From assembly GCF_014805625.2 (NCBI RefSeq), contig NW_023998564.1:643014-707013 (forward strand): DNA of 64,000 bases, written 5' to 3'. How positions within the stretch are numbered: the stretch's first letter is position 1; every line of letters begins with the position of its first letter. Made by a program: the position numbers and the translations under genes. Source of the stretch: Glossina fuscipes. Its lineage: Eukaryota; Arthropoda; Insecta; Diptera; Glossinidae. The notes beneath the pieces were generated by a model that searched no databases, was not told where the DNA came from, and worked only from the letters and a program-made list of their open reading frames with translations. This document shows positions 26,216-37,800 of this stretch, piece after piece.

Positions 26216-26849
26216 TATTCCACGCTTCGATTTATTTACTCAAAAAAGTCATATTTTTTACTTAACAAAATTTACTAATTGCCTTCTGCTTCATTTCTCT
26301 CAACCAACTCTACCTTACCAACCATTTAAGTTCCCTCAGTATTTTTTGCCATCACACTTAAAACTAAAATATTACTAATCTCGACAAGCTATTAAAGCCT
26401 GATGACACAGGCTGGTGGTGACAAAAAATGATCCGAATATCCAAAAGACCACACAAGCTCATTTTTTTATATGACGTCAATTCATCTAGCATGTGAATGC
26501 ATTTTTTTTCATCACTCTTCTGTATTGAACGTGCTTTTATTGAAAGAACCCACATTTCAAATTTGCACACCCGTACACTGATTTACTTATTTAATGAAAA
26601 AGAAACCAGTTCTGAACAAACTTTCAACAAATATGAGTTAGTTAGTTACAGACGCGACAAACGGAACTTACATGTTCAAAAAAATTTCTTTAATACGCAT
26701 TTGTATTCGGAAATCGAGCACAATACGTTCCACATACCTTCTTCTAGATATGTAATATATATACTCTTCACCACTTGTGGTAAAGGGTATATTAAGTAAG
26801 TGCAGTCTGTAAGACGGTATGTAACGCGCAGAAGGGCTTAAGACAGACC

Positions 26850-27180
26850 AATATTTTATTATACCGATGGATTCAGAATTATAACCTGTTTGCCCGTCTG
26901 ATGTCTGTCCATGTAAATTTATGTTCAAGCTACACGTCGCAATTTTTCAAATATTTTGATGAAACTTAGCACAGTCACCTATTTTGACCAAAGGACGATC
27001 GCTATTGAAAATGGTTTGGTCCCATTTGTCGACCACTCGCCCTGTAAGAAAATATTGTATAAAATTTGTGCCGAACGTGTGGCCATTTTTGAACTCCCTC
27101 TCATATAGCGAAAACTAAAGTTCATACCACAAAAAGATAAAATTTTCAATCCTTCACGATGAAAGTTACATCATAATAGT
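26850..27180 (+). repeat. GTCY-core dispersed repeat, family C
   Basis: ATTATACCGATGGATTCAGA, GCCCGTCTGATGTCTGTCC near 26891, TATTTTGATGAAACTTAGCA and TGTCGACCACTCGCCCTGTA match the family C layout. Confidence 0.55.
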
Positions 27181-27208
27181 AATTTAACATAAAAAACTAA
27201 CCGCACCA

Positions 27209-27376
27209 AATTTCGACCATATCGTCGTATTTTTTGGATCCTACCTTACTAAGGATTTGCACGAAAATTGATGCTTTGTAGGGCAGAATAGTCTAAGTTT
27301 TAATATGTGGTGATGGAAATTGACCTACAAAATTTGGACCATCTACGTCTATTTTTGGATCCTGCTCTATGTAAGA
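27209..27376 (+). repeat. Diverged direct repeat, period about 114 bp
   Basis: The segment near 27209-27262 (CAAATTTCGACCAT, then TTTTTGGATCCTACC) recurs near 27323-27376 as CAAAATTTGGACCAT and TTTTTGGATCCTGCT. It is at the tail of the GTCY-core repeat at 26850 and probably belongs to it. Confidence 0.6.
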
Positions 27377-29098
27377 ATTAAACTTGTACTACATTAGGTT
27401 GTCTTTTCGGATCACTTCCCCATAAATACGCATGAATGATATATATGCTTTTATATAGAAACAAGATATAATTTTTGTTTTCTGTAATAAAAATAAGAAT
27501 GGTGTTAGACAATGTGGTGTAGGATATGTAAATGTGGGTTTTGCCCAACTGTACTTTTTTCCTTTAAATTTCAATGTGTCGTAAATAGATTTTTACAGCA
27601 TTTCAGTAAAGATTATGTATACAGACCAGTTGTGTGCATGTGCACATCTCTTGAGAGAGAATGTTTAGGCGTGAGTTTTATGATTATGACCCAAATGTTT
27701 ATGTTGCGGTCAGTGGCTCTTTCTCGTTTTACATTTTATGAGTTAATTAGATAAGCACGTAAATTTACCTTTGCACGCGTACTCGCGTTTATATAATTAT
27801 TCTACGGTATTTTCTTGTATACGTACAAATAATTAACGCGTTTGCATAATATAATGAAAATGATTTCCAGGTAGATACGAATAGAGGCGACAATGAAATG
27901 GTACATGTTTAGCACATTACGATTTAATTCATTTAGCTTTAGATTTAAAATATCAAAGCTATTTGCAATTACGTGATTAACTATAAAATTTAGCAGTTAA
28001 TAGCATTAGCTTCTCAATAAACAAACGAGCGGTTTTACTTAAACTCTGGCTAAGAGAAGAAAGTAAGCTATTGCATTTTAGGCATATGACAACATAGTCT
28101 CCTATAGGCTATCATTTACCGAAGGTTAATCCATTTACATTTCATCATATATCTAGGCTTTGAATGATTTCATCTATATATTATAACACATAAGATTAGA
28201 ATGCAAATAATTTTGTAATTTTTTAGCGCGCAATGGAACTTACTTTTGCGCCACTGCCCCTTCTTACCAACTAGAAATGTAAGCTAACAGATCCTGCCAG
28301 GATATGTCTCACAAGCTAGCAATTAGAAAGGAAGGCGGTATCTTGGATAGAAAAGATCCAATCGAGGACAAAGTTTGGGACAGAGACGTGTTGAGGGAGT
28401 TTATTTACCATTTGAGAACAGTAGCTGCCATATCATATTTGATAGATTCTTTATGAACTATGAACTGAACCTGAGCTTCAAACGCTTAAAGATGACAGAA
28501 CATATGCGCCTATGATGAAAGTAATATTCTGATGAGAATTAATATCTTAAACTAAAATTTTACATATCGAATTATAGCTGATGGCTGTAGATGAAATTTA
28601 AAATGTAGATGAAAAAAAAAAAAAGAGAGTGATCGTCGTAAAGACGCGGTCAGCATAAACAACAAATTTTAGAGCGACTCACTTAACATCTGCTAAATAT
28701 ATTTCTTCTTCTAAAGCTAATAAAAAATGGCCCGCTCGAACAGGGACCATCAAAAATGCTCCTCAAGATGAATAGACCGATTTGTTCACTTACTTAGAAT
28801 AAATAAGGCCGCTTTGGGCCTAAAATTTCATGCGAATGCTCATCACGAGATGCTTTCAAGCGAAGGTCCTAAAAGCTTTTCAACCTCGGCACCACCTTCT
28901 GTTCCTCCCCATTTCTTTTTTTTTGATAATATTAAAAGTGAGTAGAATTTTCCTGGTCAGAACAGGTATGCAAACAAGTTACATTTTTTCTTCAGAATCA
29001 AATATGTGGCTGCCATCAAATTTGTTTAAATTCTTTTTTTTAGTTCTCGTTTAGTTATTTTACTTTCAATTCGAACTTCACTTGTATATGTATTATAA
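27377..29098. other. No gene seen
   Basis: AT-rich, no similarity recognised. Confidence 0.6.
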
Positions 29099-29880
29099 TA
29101 AAACAAGTTGTAACCGAATCTTCTATACCCAACACCAAGACTAAAAAAAAGGAAAAAAAGCAAAATTTTAATGCTCTACTATATTGGGTTCGCGCAACTG
29201 ATTCTTTCTATTTTCAGAATAAAAGTGGAAATCTATATAGGGTGTATGTGTGGCACTTAATGAATAACAACCAAAAAAGACGGAAAGCAAAGGTGTTCAT
29301 AGTTTTGTTTGTAAGCTATATTTCGAATTTTGCGACCAAGAGTACGTTTACCGCAGATACTACACAATTGCGTACACTGATAGATGGACAAATGAATGAA
29401 CGGACTTGCTTAGTTGCATTCTAGATTTGAAACTGGCCAAGATCTTATATACTTAATGGGACTTCTGAAGCTTGGTTCTGCATGTTTTAGAGGCTTTGAA
29501 AAAACAACTTAAATTTTAATACACTATTATATTTTGTGCGGGTGGTCAATTTTTCTCATTTTCGTACTACTACAGCAGATACTACAGCATGACCCATATA
29601 ATATACGTTCAAATTTTTGTAGATTTATCTACCGATTTGACCCATTTTCAATTCTAACCTGCGTGCAAGAAATGCCAATGTTTCTGCCAAGTTTGAAGTC
29701 GATAGCTTCATTTTCGCGGCCAGCAGACACTACGAACACAAACAGATGGACAGACGGACAAGTTTATATCATTTCAGAATTTGATGCTGATCAAGAATAT
29801 AGATGCTTTGTGGTAAATTCGAACTTTCCTTCTGGGCGTTGCAAATGTGTTGACAAAACGAATATACTCTTCATTCTTGC
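29099..29880 (-). mobile_element. Family A repeat, minus orientation
   Basis: It begins ATAAAACAAGTTGTAACCGAATC. Reverse GTCY stretches are near 29380 (ATGGACAAATGAATG) and 29745 (GATGGACAGACGGACAAG). It ends with GCGTTGCAAATGTGTTGACA. The two cores suggest two nested or tandem copies. Confidence 0.55.
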
Positions 29881-29894
29881 TTAGAAGTGAAGTT

Positions 29895-30100
29895 GTAAAT
29901 GTTCGCACGTACAAAAATGGTTTGCAACATTTCGTTCTGGAGATTTGAGTCTCAAAGAGAATTGTGATTCTGGGTGACAAGGACATTTCGTGGCACTTGT
30001 TCGAGAGTAACCCACTTTAACCATTGCGCAATTGCAAAGGTGTTCGGTGTTCATCGTACGACTGCTGACGAGCAAATCCATCACTTTCAAATTCAAATTT
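29895..30100 (+). pseudogene. N-terminal relic of a mariner transposase (DNA-binding part)
   Basis: WFATFRSGDLSLKEN near 29920 corresponds to the WFxxFRSGxFxxKDxPR motif. PTLTIAQL, then after a one-base shift AKVFGVHRTTADEQIHHF near 30030, correspond to the second helix-turn-helix. Nothing of the catalytic domain follows. It directly abuts the GTCY-core repeat at 29099-29880. Confidence 0.65.
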
Positions 30101-33099
30101 TTTAGCTAAAATACGGTGCAACTTTTCCGCCAACCTCGTACCTACATATGAGCATATCTACATGAATAAGTATATATAGTCTTTAAAAATTTTACTTTGC
30201 ATTAGTAGTACTTACCTCAATTTGAGAAAACGTTTTACTACGTTTTCATTCGATTTCAGGTAAAAGTGAAAATTTTTATTTCTCTAACATTTTGATTCGC
30301 AAGGCAATTGTTTTTACTTAAAAACTCAAACACATACACAGAGGCAGAAGAGGCATTCATTCGAAAAACAACAATAAGTTGCGTGTTAAAATTTATAAGT
30401 GAATAAAAAATAACGTTGTAGATGATTCAGAGAAGAGCATACAAATAAAACAAACTAAATGTCTTTTTGTTTTTGTTTTGATAAACAATTGTCATAGATC
30501 TCTACCTATACGTAGGCCTATGAATGTGTAAATGTGCTTCGTGTATTTATTCAAGAAATGTAGTAAAGATTTTTGTCGTTAGATATGTTCAATATTATGC
30601 GAAGGGATAGCAAAGTGTCTGGAATATCAAATGTCATTCAAATGAAGTAAAAATGCCAGCAACATCCATCCACTGGAGGTCTACTATAAGCGAAATACAA
30701 AACAAAAACTTTATGACTTTCATCTTCAGTTCCTCGCAGGCTTATGTATGTGGAAACCCAATGATGTTGGGAAATTTTCATTTCTATACAATTAAATGAA
30801 GTGAACTTGGAACTTAAATATGTGCAGCAATTTGACGTGCAATTAATAAGTGAAAGGAAATTTAATGCAATGCAATTGAAATGAAAATTGAATTATTTTT
30901 GCTTTTCTATTTCATACACACAAGAGCTTAGAAATTATGAATATGCTTAATAAAGTTGTAATTGATATTCTTAAAAAAACTGTATATGCAAATTATAGGG
31001 CATATAGTGAAAGCAATGACAAAAAAAAAAAACCCAGATATAAACTATGTATGCTGCATATAAACCCTGCGATATATGTATGAATATTGTACAATAACTA
31101 ATTGTGCCACACAGGTTTTATGCGTTTTTTAAATCGAATAAATTTCATAGGAAGATTTCATTTGAAAACTGTGCACTATCCAAGCATTAACAGAACTAAT
31201 CGACATTTATTTGTGCCGTTTGCTAAAACATTTCTATGGATTTGTCAGACCAATGGACGAAGCACAAGTTATACAATGTGCATGTTAGGTACTTGTATAT
31301 ATGTTGACCATTTTTCCACTTTAAAAAGGAATTTATTGAGAAATGGCATGCGCTGTCATGCAAGAGGATGACTTTGCGTCTCTTAACCGCTATTGCTGGT
31401 TTTTCTTGCAACGATCGGTCGGTAGACGTCTGCAGTAACAGCTTCATTTTAATAATACAATACACTTTGTTGATCACACCATATGCCCAGCTAAACTTTA
31501 TGGCCTTAAATATTCCACTTCAGTATCGATGTGGATGGTTGCTTATTGTGCTTGTTGTCATCGTAGATTCACATTTCTTTCCCAGTCACAATACGCCGCA
31601 GAAATTCTTCCTTTTTTGCCGGGCCAACAATTAAATCGCGATGTCGAAACGTATGGTAACCAATTTCTGTTTGAGAGTTTTTTCAAATTTTGAACTGGGT
31701 TTTCGTCCAATAAGTCTTGAAATTTATTGTAATGGATCAGCATGCTCACAAGCTTTTAAAAAGATTTGATGGACTTCGGCAGCAGGTTTCTTCAAATCAA
31801 ACAGCAAAAGTAATGAATATCGAAAATGCAGTAAATGTATACACTGATTAACTCAATAATAATACGGAATGGAGAGCTGTTATTTTACTTTCGCAACATT
31901 TTCACCAACAGATGTCGCTGATCAAAATATATGCAAGCAACTACTATAGTTTTATTTAATCTATTTTCCTCTATCTATTTGCCTGGTGTTCAAGGTTACC
32001 TAGATCGAAATAGAAAAATTGGAATTTTGGATATAGTCGAGGAGCAAGGAAAAGCGGCTCTTAGAATTTCACACGACTTTCTCGTTTTTAGAGCAGGGCG
32101 TCCATAACATATTATGTTCAATAATCATTTTTTTATCTCTCAAAAATTGAAAAGTATTCGCTGGTTTCTGAACAAGAAAGTTTTTTCTGCAATTCAGTCA
32201 ATTCAGAAACAAAATATCAAATTCATTTAACATCCAATGTTTGAAAACCTTCGGTTCCACTTTTAGCTGTTTTTGTTAAGTCGTTAAAAACAAAAGCGGA
32301 AGTTAACTTTTAGCTTCGAGGCGATTTCGCTCTAACTGTTAGTTCGCTGAAAAACACTAAAAACGGGCCTAAGATAACGTTCTTGGGAGAATTGCGTAGC
32401 ACAACACTATCGGATGCCGTGCGTATAGCATTTTGGAAAAGTTAATTTTAAGATGACTTGTAAATTAATCACTAGCTTTTTGCTCAAAAATTGAATTCTT
32501 TCATTTAAATATTGCACTGCATATGTATAAATACATGTAAATAGTCTTTTGGTGTACAATTAGCCGAATTATTCAAGCCTGGAAACGGGATATAAATGAA
32601 AGATTTCGAAGTAAAGTAGCTTTAATTTGATTCAAAGGTGTGTTCAAGCTCGACACTTAAGTTATCGAATAACACATGCTAAGTAAGCAACAATTTAAAT
32701 ATAAACGTTAGAAATATATATAAAGCACGCTCTTCAATAAGTTGAAGTCTATGTTTATAATGCAGCGTTAGCAATAGTATCGAATTAATGTTCATTTGAA
32801 AGAGTCTTAATAATGGAAGCATATTCTCGAATAGATCTGGCCGAACTAGAACTTTTTATTGTCATCTGGTTCATCGATTTGTTTATATCAGGAGGTAATA
32901 AACACCAAAAAGATAGACCAGTAACAACAATAATGTCTAGATCGGAAACTGACGTTATACTGTGTAAGCAAAACGGCTTTACTTGGTAAACTTGATAAAA
33001 TGTAATATAACCTATGTATAGTGTACGTCACAACGAGAGTTATTAATAAGTGAATAAAAGATTTTAAAAAAAATTTTTTTCTTACTTGCGAGTTGAATA
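30101..33099. other. No gene seen apart from a mariner relic
   Basis: AT-rich sequence around the relic at 31330-31790. Nothing else was recognised. Confidence 0.55.
31330..31790 (-). pseudogene. Degraded mariner transposase relic
   Basis: On the minus strand, in order: AAEVHQIFLKACEHA near 31770, RQKRKNF near 31610, YGVINKVYCII near 31480 (equivalent of xxGVVYYELL), SLQEKPA, and RRKVILLHDSACH near 31370, the HDN motif with Asn replaced by Ser. Frames shift repeatedly and stops are frequent. The copy ends soon after the second Asp motif. Confidence 0.65.
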
Positions 33100-33280
33100 C
33101 AATTTTTACAATTCTTCCTCTTGCTCAAACAATTTTTACGATTCTTGTTCTTGCTCACACAATTTTACAATTCTTGTTCTTACTCACAAAATGTAGAATT
33201 CCTGTTATTGCGCTGCTCAAACAATTTTTACAATTCTCCCTTTTGCTCACACAATTTTACAATTCTTGTTCTTATTCAAA
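33100..33280 (+). repeat. Minisatellite, about six 30-bp units
   Basis: Units begin near 33100, 33130, 33160, 33190, 33221 and 33251 and have the form CAATTTTTACAATTCTT, a C/T-rich middle, then GCTCACA. The fourth unit is the most divergent. It lies about 85 bp before the transporter-like fragment. Confidence 0.85.
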
Positions 33281-33364
33281 TGGGAAGGAACAACATTAAG
33301 CATGGTATTGAATACGTGTGGAATACATACACATATTCGAAAGGCGGAATATCAAAGTTGGTTA

Positions 33365-33723
33365 GTCAGTGTTGATACACGCAAAGGGCAAAGCTACTCC
33401 TTGAAGACTCGAATCAATCCAGAAAAGATGATATTTAGGAAATTAAAGTCAGTACAAACATTGAAACAGGGCAGATTGCCGATGATAAACTTTATCGAAA
33501 GCATAAGAAATATATAACTTTGTTGCCTTCCAGATATAAAATCCATCAAGAGACCACCATTCAAGCGTATGAGTCGCTCTTTAAGAAATTAAGAGATCGC
33601 CTGATCCAAGCTTTAGACTTGGAATTATTAAAAGATCCGATATTTTGGAATATGATTATAGGCATGGCTCTAGTCTATACATCAACCATTAATTTCTTTA
33701 TGATATTTCGCAGCTTTCTACAG
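33365..33723 (+). pseudogene. Fragment of an SLC16-type (monocarboxylate transporter-like) gene, disrupted
   Basis: In one frame it reads GQSYSLKTRINPEKM, then KLKSVQTLKQGRLPM. After an in-frame TAA at 33515 it gives SIKRPPFKRMSRSLRN. After an apparent one-base loss near 33585 it gives RDRLIQALDLELLKDPIFWN and a hydrophobic helix (IIGMALVYTSTINFFMIF). The last part resembles the end of the long cytoplasmic loop and transmembrane helix 7 of fly SLC16 proteins, which move monocarboxylates with protons. It ends at CAG/GTATTT, a possible old splice donor, and I find no following exon. The stop plus frameshift suggest a dead fragment or captured exon inside the MCF2L-like gene, on the opposite strand. 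A sequencing error in a nested live gene is less likely. Confidence 0.55.
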
Positions 33724-34129
33724 GTATTTTGATAGCTTAAAAAATCTTTTCCTTCTTTTAATTACTTCCTTCTCATTTAGTGCACCCAACAATAAAAGTC
33801 CCATATAATTATTGGGTTCGTACTTCAAGACCAACTAAAAGTAATTTTCAATTTAAACAATACCCGCAACAAGAACCACACAATTATTTTTACAGTAGGA
33901 TATCTGGGAATAGGGAATAATTTTATACGACATGTTTCCGAACATTTGCAAACAAACGTGCGATACGAAGTACGTTCAGAAAAAATTTTAACTTTTCAAA
34001 ATCCTTGGGCTACGTACATTCGATTTTCGAAATTTTTTTTTTTTTTTGTTATATTGGCAAATGGCAAACGAGTAACGTCATGCGATGCTTTCGAATGATT
34101 TCGGTATGAAATGTGTGGCAGCGAAGTTT

Positions 34130-34455
34130 TTCTCGAACTTGCTAAGGCTCCCGTCACTGGTTGTTCGTAATGTCTTAACCAAAAGCAACACTGTAAACTC
34201 GTCTCAGCGACCGTGTTCGCCGGACATGGCCGTCTACAATTTTTTCCTGTTGGGAAAATGAAAAGGCCCGTGGAAGGGCGGAGATAAAGATCGCATCGCT
34301 AGAGGACTCGTGGTACACTCCAAAAACCGCCTATTAGAAGTGCCTCGAGGGTTTGAACAATCGCTGCCACAAGTATATTATATCCAAGGGCCTTTACTTT
34401 GAAGGGGACAAAATAGATATTGATGAATCAATAAATGTTGTTCGAGAAAAATAAA
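34130..34455 (+). pseudogene. C-terminal relic of a mariner transposase
   Basis: The fragment RPCSPDMAVYNFFLLGK corresponds to PYSPDLAPxDxFLF, with the third catalytic Asp position now Tyr. It is followed, after frameshifts, by a region resembling the KxAYxKCLxxxxxRxHKYI tail and by FEGDKIDIDE. The ending YFEGDKIDIDE is typical of one mariner branch. The N-terminal two thirds of the transposase are absent or unrecognisable. Confidence 0.7.
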
Positions 34456-34724
34456 AGCCACCTTTTTTTTGAAAATACCGTATATGCGTGGACATATTAA
34501 ATATTTTTTTACTTCAAGTTCAAAACAATTAAAGATCAATTGCATTACCGAGTTGAGTACTTGCGACTCCCTTGAGTATACTTAATAAATGTACATTTTT
34601 CAGAATTTTCGAATGAAATTAGTATGTATTCGATAGGATCATTTCCTCTTGCATAAAAATTAGTAATAGACGTTTGCTCTCCTTTTTGGAGATCGGGAAT
34701 AATGAGCAGATATGTAAGGCTTAC

Positions 34725-34892
34725 CTTATGTTTTCTTCGTAGCAAATTTGGAGCTCCGCCAGGTGGTTGTAGTGGTACAGCTGGTTCTGGAGTAACGGTT
34801 TGCACTGGTCGTGGTGGTTTTAAAGCTAACTTTTTTAGGCTGGCAATACGTTTATCACACATCAACGACACATCATCGATTCTTTGCAAAAC
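34725..34892 (-). CDS. MCF2L-like gene, exon g: end of spectrin-like region and proline-rich linker
   Basis: The exon has 56 codons in phase 0 at both ends. Its acceptor is tcgttttttag and its donor GTAAGC. The peptide VLQRIDDVSLMCDKRIASLK is followed by KLALKPPRPVQTVTPEP. It matches VLQRLDDVQExFHKRQxSLxKLAxxxTRPVQPVxPxPE, the segment of MCF2L that joins the spectrin-like region to the DH domain. The residues after it (PLQPPGGAP, then RRKHK) are proline-rich and basic. The phase fits exon f exactly despite the 22.9-kb gap. No DH-domain exon is recognisable downstream in 1-34724. Confidence 0.92.
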
Positions 34893-37800
34893 CTAAAAAA
34901 CGATAAGAAAAGGAGAGCAACAATTATTGCTGCATAAATGTTCGAAATGAAATTTTTTCCTTTTTTTAAACACAGAACGCGAAAGTTATTTGTTCTACTG
35001 CTCCTCTATTATAATTATTTTGCAAAGAGCTTTAAATGATGAAATATTTTGCAAAAAGATGAAATTCATTGCGAAAAGAATCATCTCGTTACTCATGCTT
35101 TATGATTTTGGAATTTTTTTTTCTTTGAACGTTAAGAGATTTGAATTAAATTTAAAAAATAAAACTAACAAAATTTTATCCAAACTTTGCTTATTATTGT
35201 ACTATTATTACCATTATTATTGTTACTGTTATTGTTAGTATAATTAAAGCATCTCATGTATATATGCGCTCATGTGTTTTGTTTTTTTTTTATGCTACTT
35301 CAATTGTTTAAATCAATCCGATTTAATGGGTCTGCTTGCTAACCGTTCGTCTGCTCGTCTATCGTTATAAATTTTTATTATTTTTTGCTTTCTGTTTTTC
35401 TTTATATCATAAATAATGGATGTGCAGACAGACAGATAGACATCCGTAGATATATATATATATATATTAGAAAGTAAATGTTTAATTTTATAGAAATATT
35501 TATTTTTAAATATTTTAATTTTATCCAAATGTACGCTAGTTTCTATTAACGCACGCATCTGATTTCATACACAAAACCATATGCATTTTCTTCTGATTGC
35601 AACAGCGATTTATTCGCGGCAGTTAATCATATTAATGCATTTTTACATTGTTAGCACCTGAATGGTTGTCGTCGGTGGCTCAGCATTGGCTGATAATTAC
35701 GAATGTTGTCTTAATCAAGTTTCCCGAATGTTTTACACAACATTTTATGCATTTTCTCTTTTTATTGTTTCTTTACGCATTTGTTGTTGCAAATAAAGAT
35801 ATTGCACGTTTATATACTGAAGGAAAGAAAAAAGACGAAAAATGCGTGAAAATATTGTAATTGTTGTCAATTGCATTTGTTTTTTCTCTTTGATTGACAG
35901 ATGGGAAATATTGATGAGATTGCCTCTAGTAAACTAGCGGGACAAGTTGAAAAATCGAACATTGTTGTAATGAGCAGGTGAAATTGCAGAATTTCGTTTA
36001 ACTTTCATATGGAAAGATCCATTTAAACAGTTAACTATGTATGGCGAGTATATGCGTTGTGGGCGTTTTATCCGTCTTTGTCGGATTTCCTGACAAAACT
36101 TTATCCTTGTGAACAGAGCCACGAACCGCGTCCGACCCACTATCTTTAAAATTTCAAATAACTCAGCTTCAGCTTGCTCGCGCATAGCAATGCTGTAAAT
36201 GGATTGTATCACTACCTCAGCTATTCAGCTATCAAATATTAAATGTGTTTACGTGCTGTTAAACACTTCACAGAAGGTGATGTCGATGTTTGTCAACACG
36301 TTTGTAAAGCACAATTTGGAGCACAGAACGAATAAAGATTCTTGCACGCAAGTTGATACACGCCGTTGCAAGCGTTTAAGCAAAATAAATGTAATCCTCA
36401 TCGTTCGGTGATGGGTCACAAAAGTTGATCCCTTTTGACTTACTCGCTAGTTCTAGTATCTATAGTGTCTATATCATAGTCGTTATTATTATACCCACGG
36501 CCGTAAGATGAGGGTGTGCCCATTTTGTTTTTTTTCCATAATGTATGTAACACCCAAAAGAAAGCTTGAGAGACCCTATAAAGTGTATATATTCTTGATG
36601 AGCGTGAAATTCCAAGTTGATTTAGCCATGTCTGTCTGGCTGTGTGGGGTGTGTTGTTGCCACTCTTCTGGTCGCAAAACTGAACCTTACTCGGACATCA
36701 TAAAGGATAGAAGGATGTAACTTTCTCGTTTACTTCACTTTACTCTTTACGTTCAAAAATGGTAACAATCGCCCATTCTCACACATATTCTCATATTTTT
36801 GAAGTCAGAATGGTCAAAACTATTGTGTACATTTCTCAAATAAAGATATATTATCTGCCTAAATATGGGTTCATTCTAAAATGAATATGGCAGATACTGC
36901 GGTTACTTTTTTTTTAGTAACACCAGCAAACAAATAAAAGAAGTTGGGGAGCACTGGCCGGAATGTGAGATGCGGCCTCCGCCGAATATAACTTTCTTAC
37001 TTATTAGTTATTGAAGGTATTTGACAATTATAGTAAAATCCAATTTTTTTATCAATTATTTAGCGAATCCATCGCAAAAAGGAAAGAAAACAAATTAAAT
37101 AATTTATTTTTAATAAATTACGTTCAACAAATAAAAAAAAAAAATTTTCTTTTTTTGCGTGGTCTTCAGAAAAAGGTCAACAGGCGAAGATGAAAACAAC
37201 AACGGAAGTTTTCAAGATGAGTCTGTGGATAACACATAACCTAACATCATGCCATGTAAATATTTATTAATGTTGTTAGTGATGGCGTTGCTTTGTACAC
37301 GCAAAGTTGACGATGATGATGACGATTTTTATGTGCACAGAGTTATTGCAGACGAAATGTTAAAAAAGCTGGCTCTCGTAATTTTGATAAGTGCGTTTAA
37401 CAAGTTGAACGTTTACTGCCAGTATTTACATTTAAAATCTTTAAAGAAGATGAGCTTTGCTACCTCCGATAATAGCTCTGTTAATATTGCTCAATAGCAC
37501 TAATTTTTCATTTTTTTCTCCTTCTACTACTTCCGTATATGAATTTTAAAGTTCAACGTGTATTTAACGACTTGAAACTTTGCTTATGAAAAATACCAGA
37601 AAATCAGGGACTATGTGTAAGGAAATTAATTATAATGCGATGGTGGTGCAGATGCCTGTTTTTGAAATCTTTGCACATTAGTTTATCCTCATGCTAACCT
37701 TAGCTTAAAAGTCAATGTCATAGTCTATGGTTTGTTGCACAACATAATGATGCTTCATCAACGTTTTGTACGTTACTATGTTCGCGGTTACACGTGCATT

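Noticed and set aside
33100..33280. Regular repeats resembling a CRISPR array
   Set aside because: Units are directly adjacent without unique spacers and the genome is eukaryotic; it is a minisatellite.
1..34724. DH-PH domain exons expected after exon g
   Set aside because: I read the minus-strand frames for the conserved DH blocks of MCF2L (LxTExxYVxxL, PxLLxNKxDILFGN, LLKPVQRITKYQLLLKEL) and saw none. They are presumed to lie beyond position 1.
34702..34896. Plus-strand frame opposite exon g
   Set aside because: It is the antisense shadow of exon g, whose minus-strand reading matches MCF2L and has proper splice sites.
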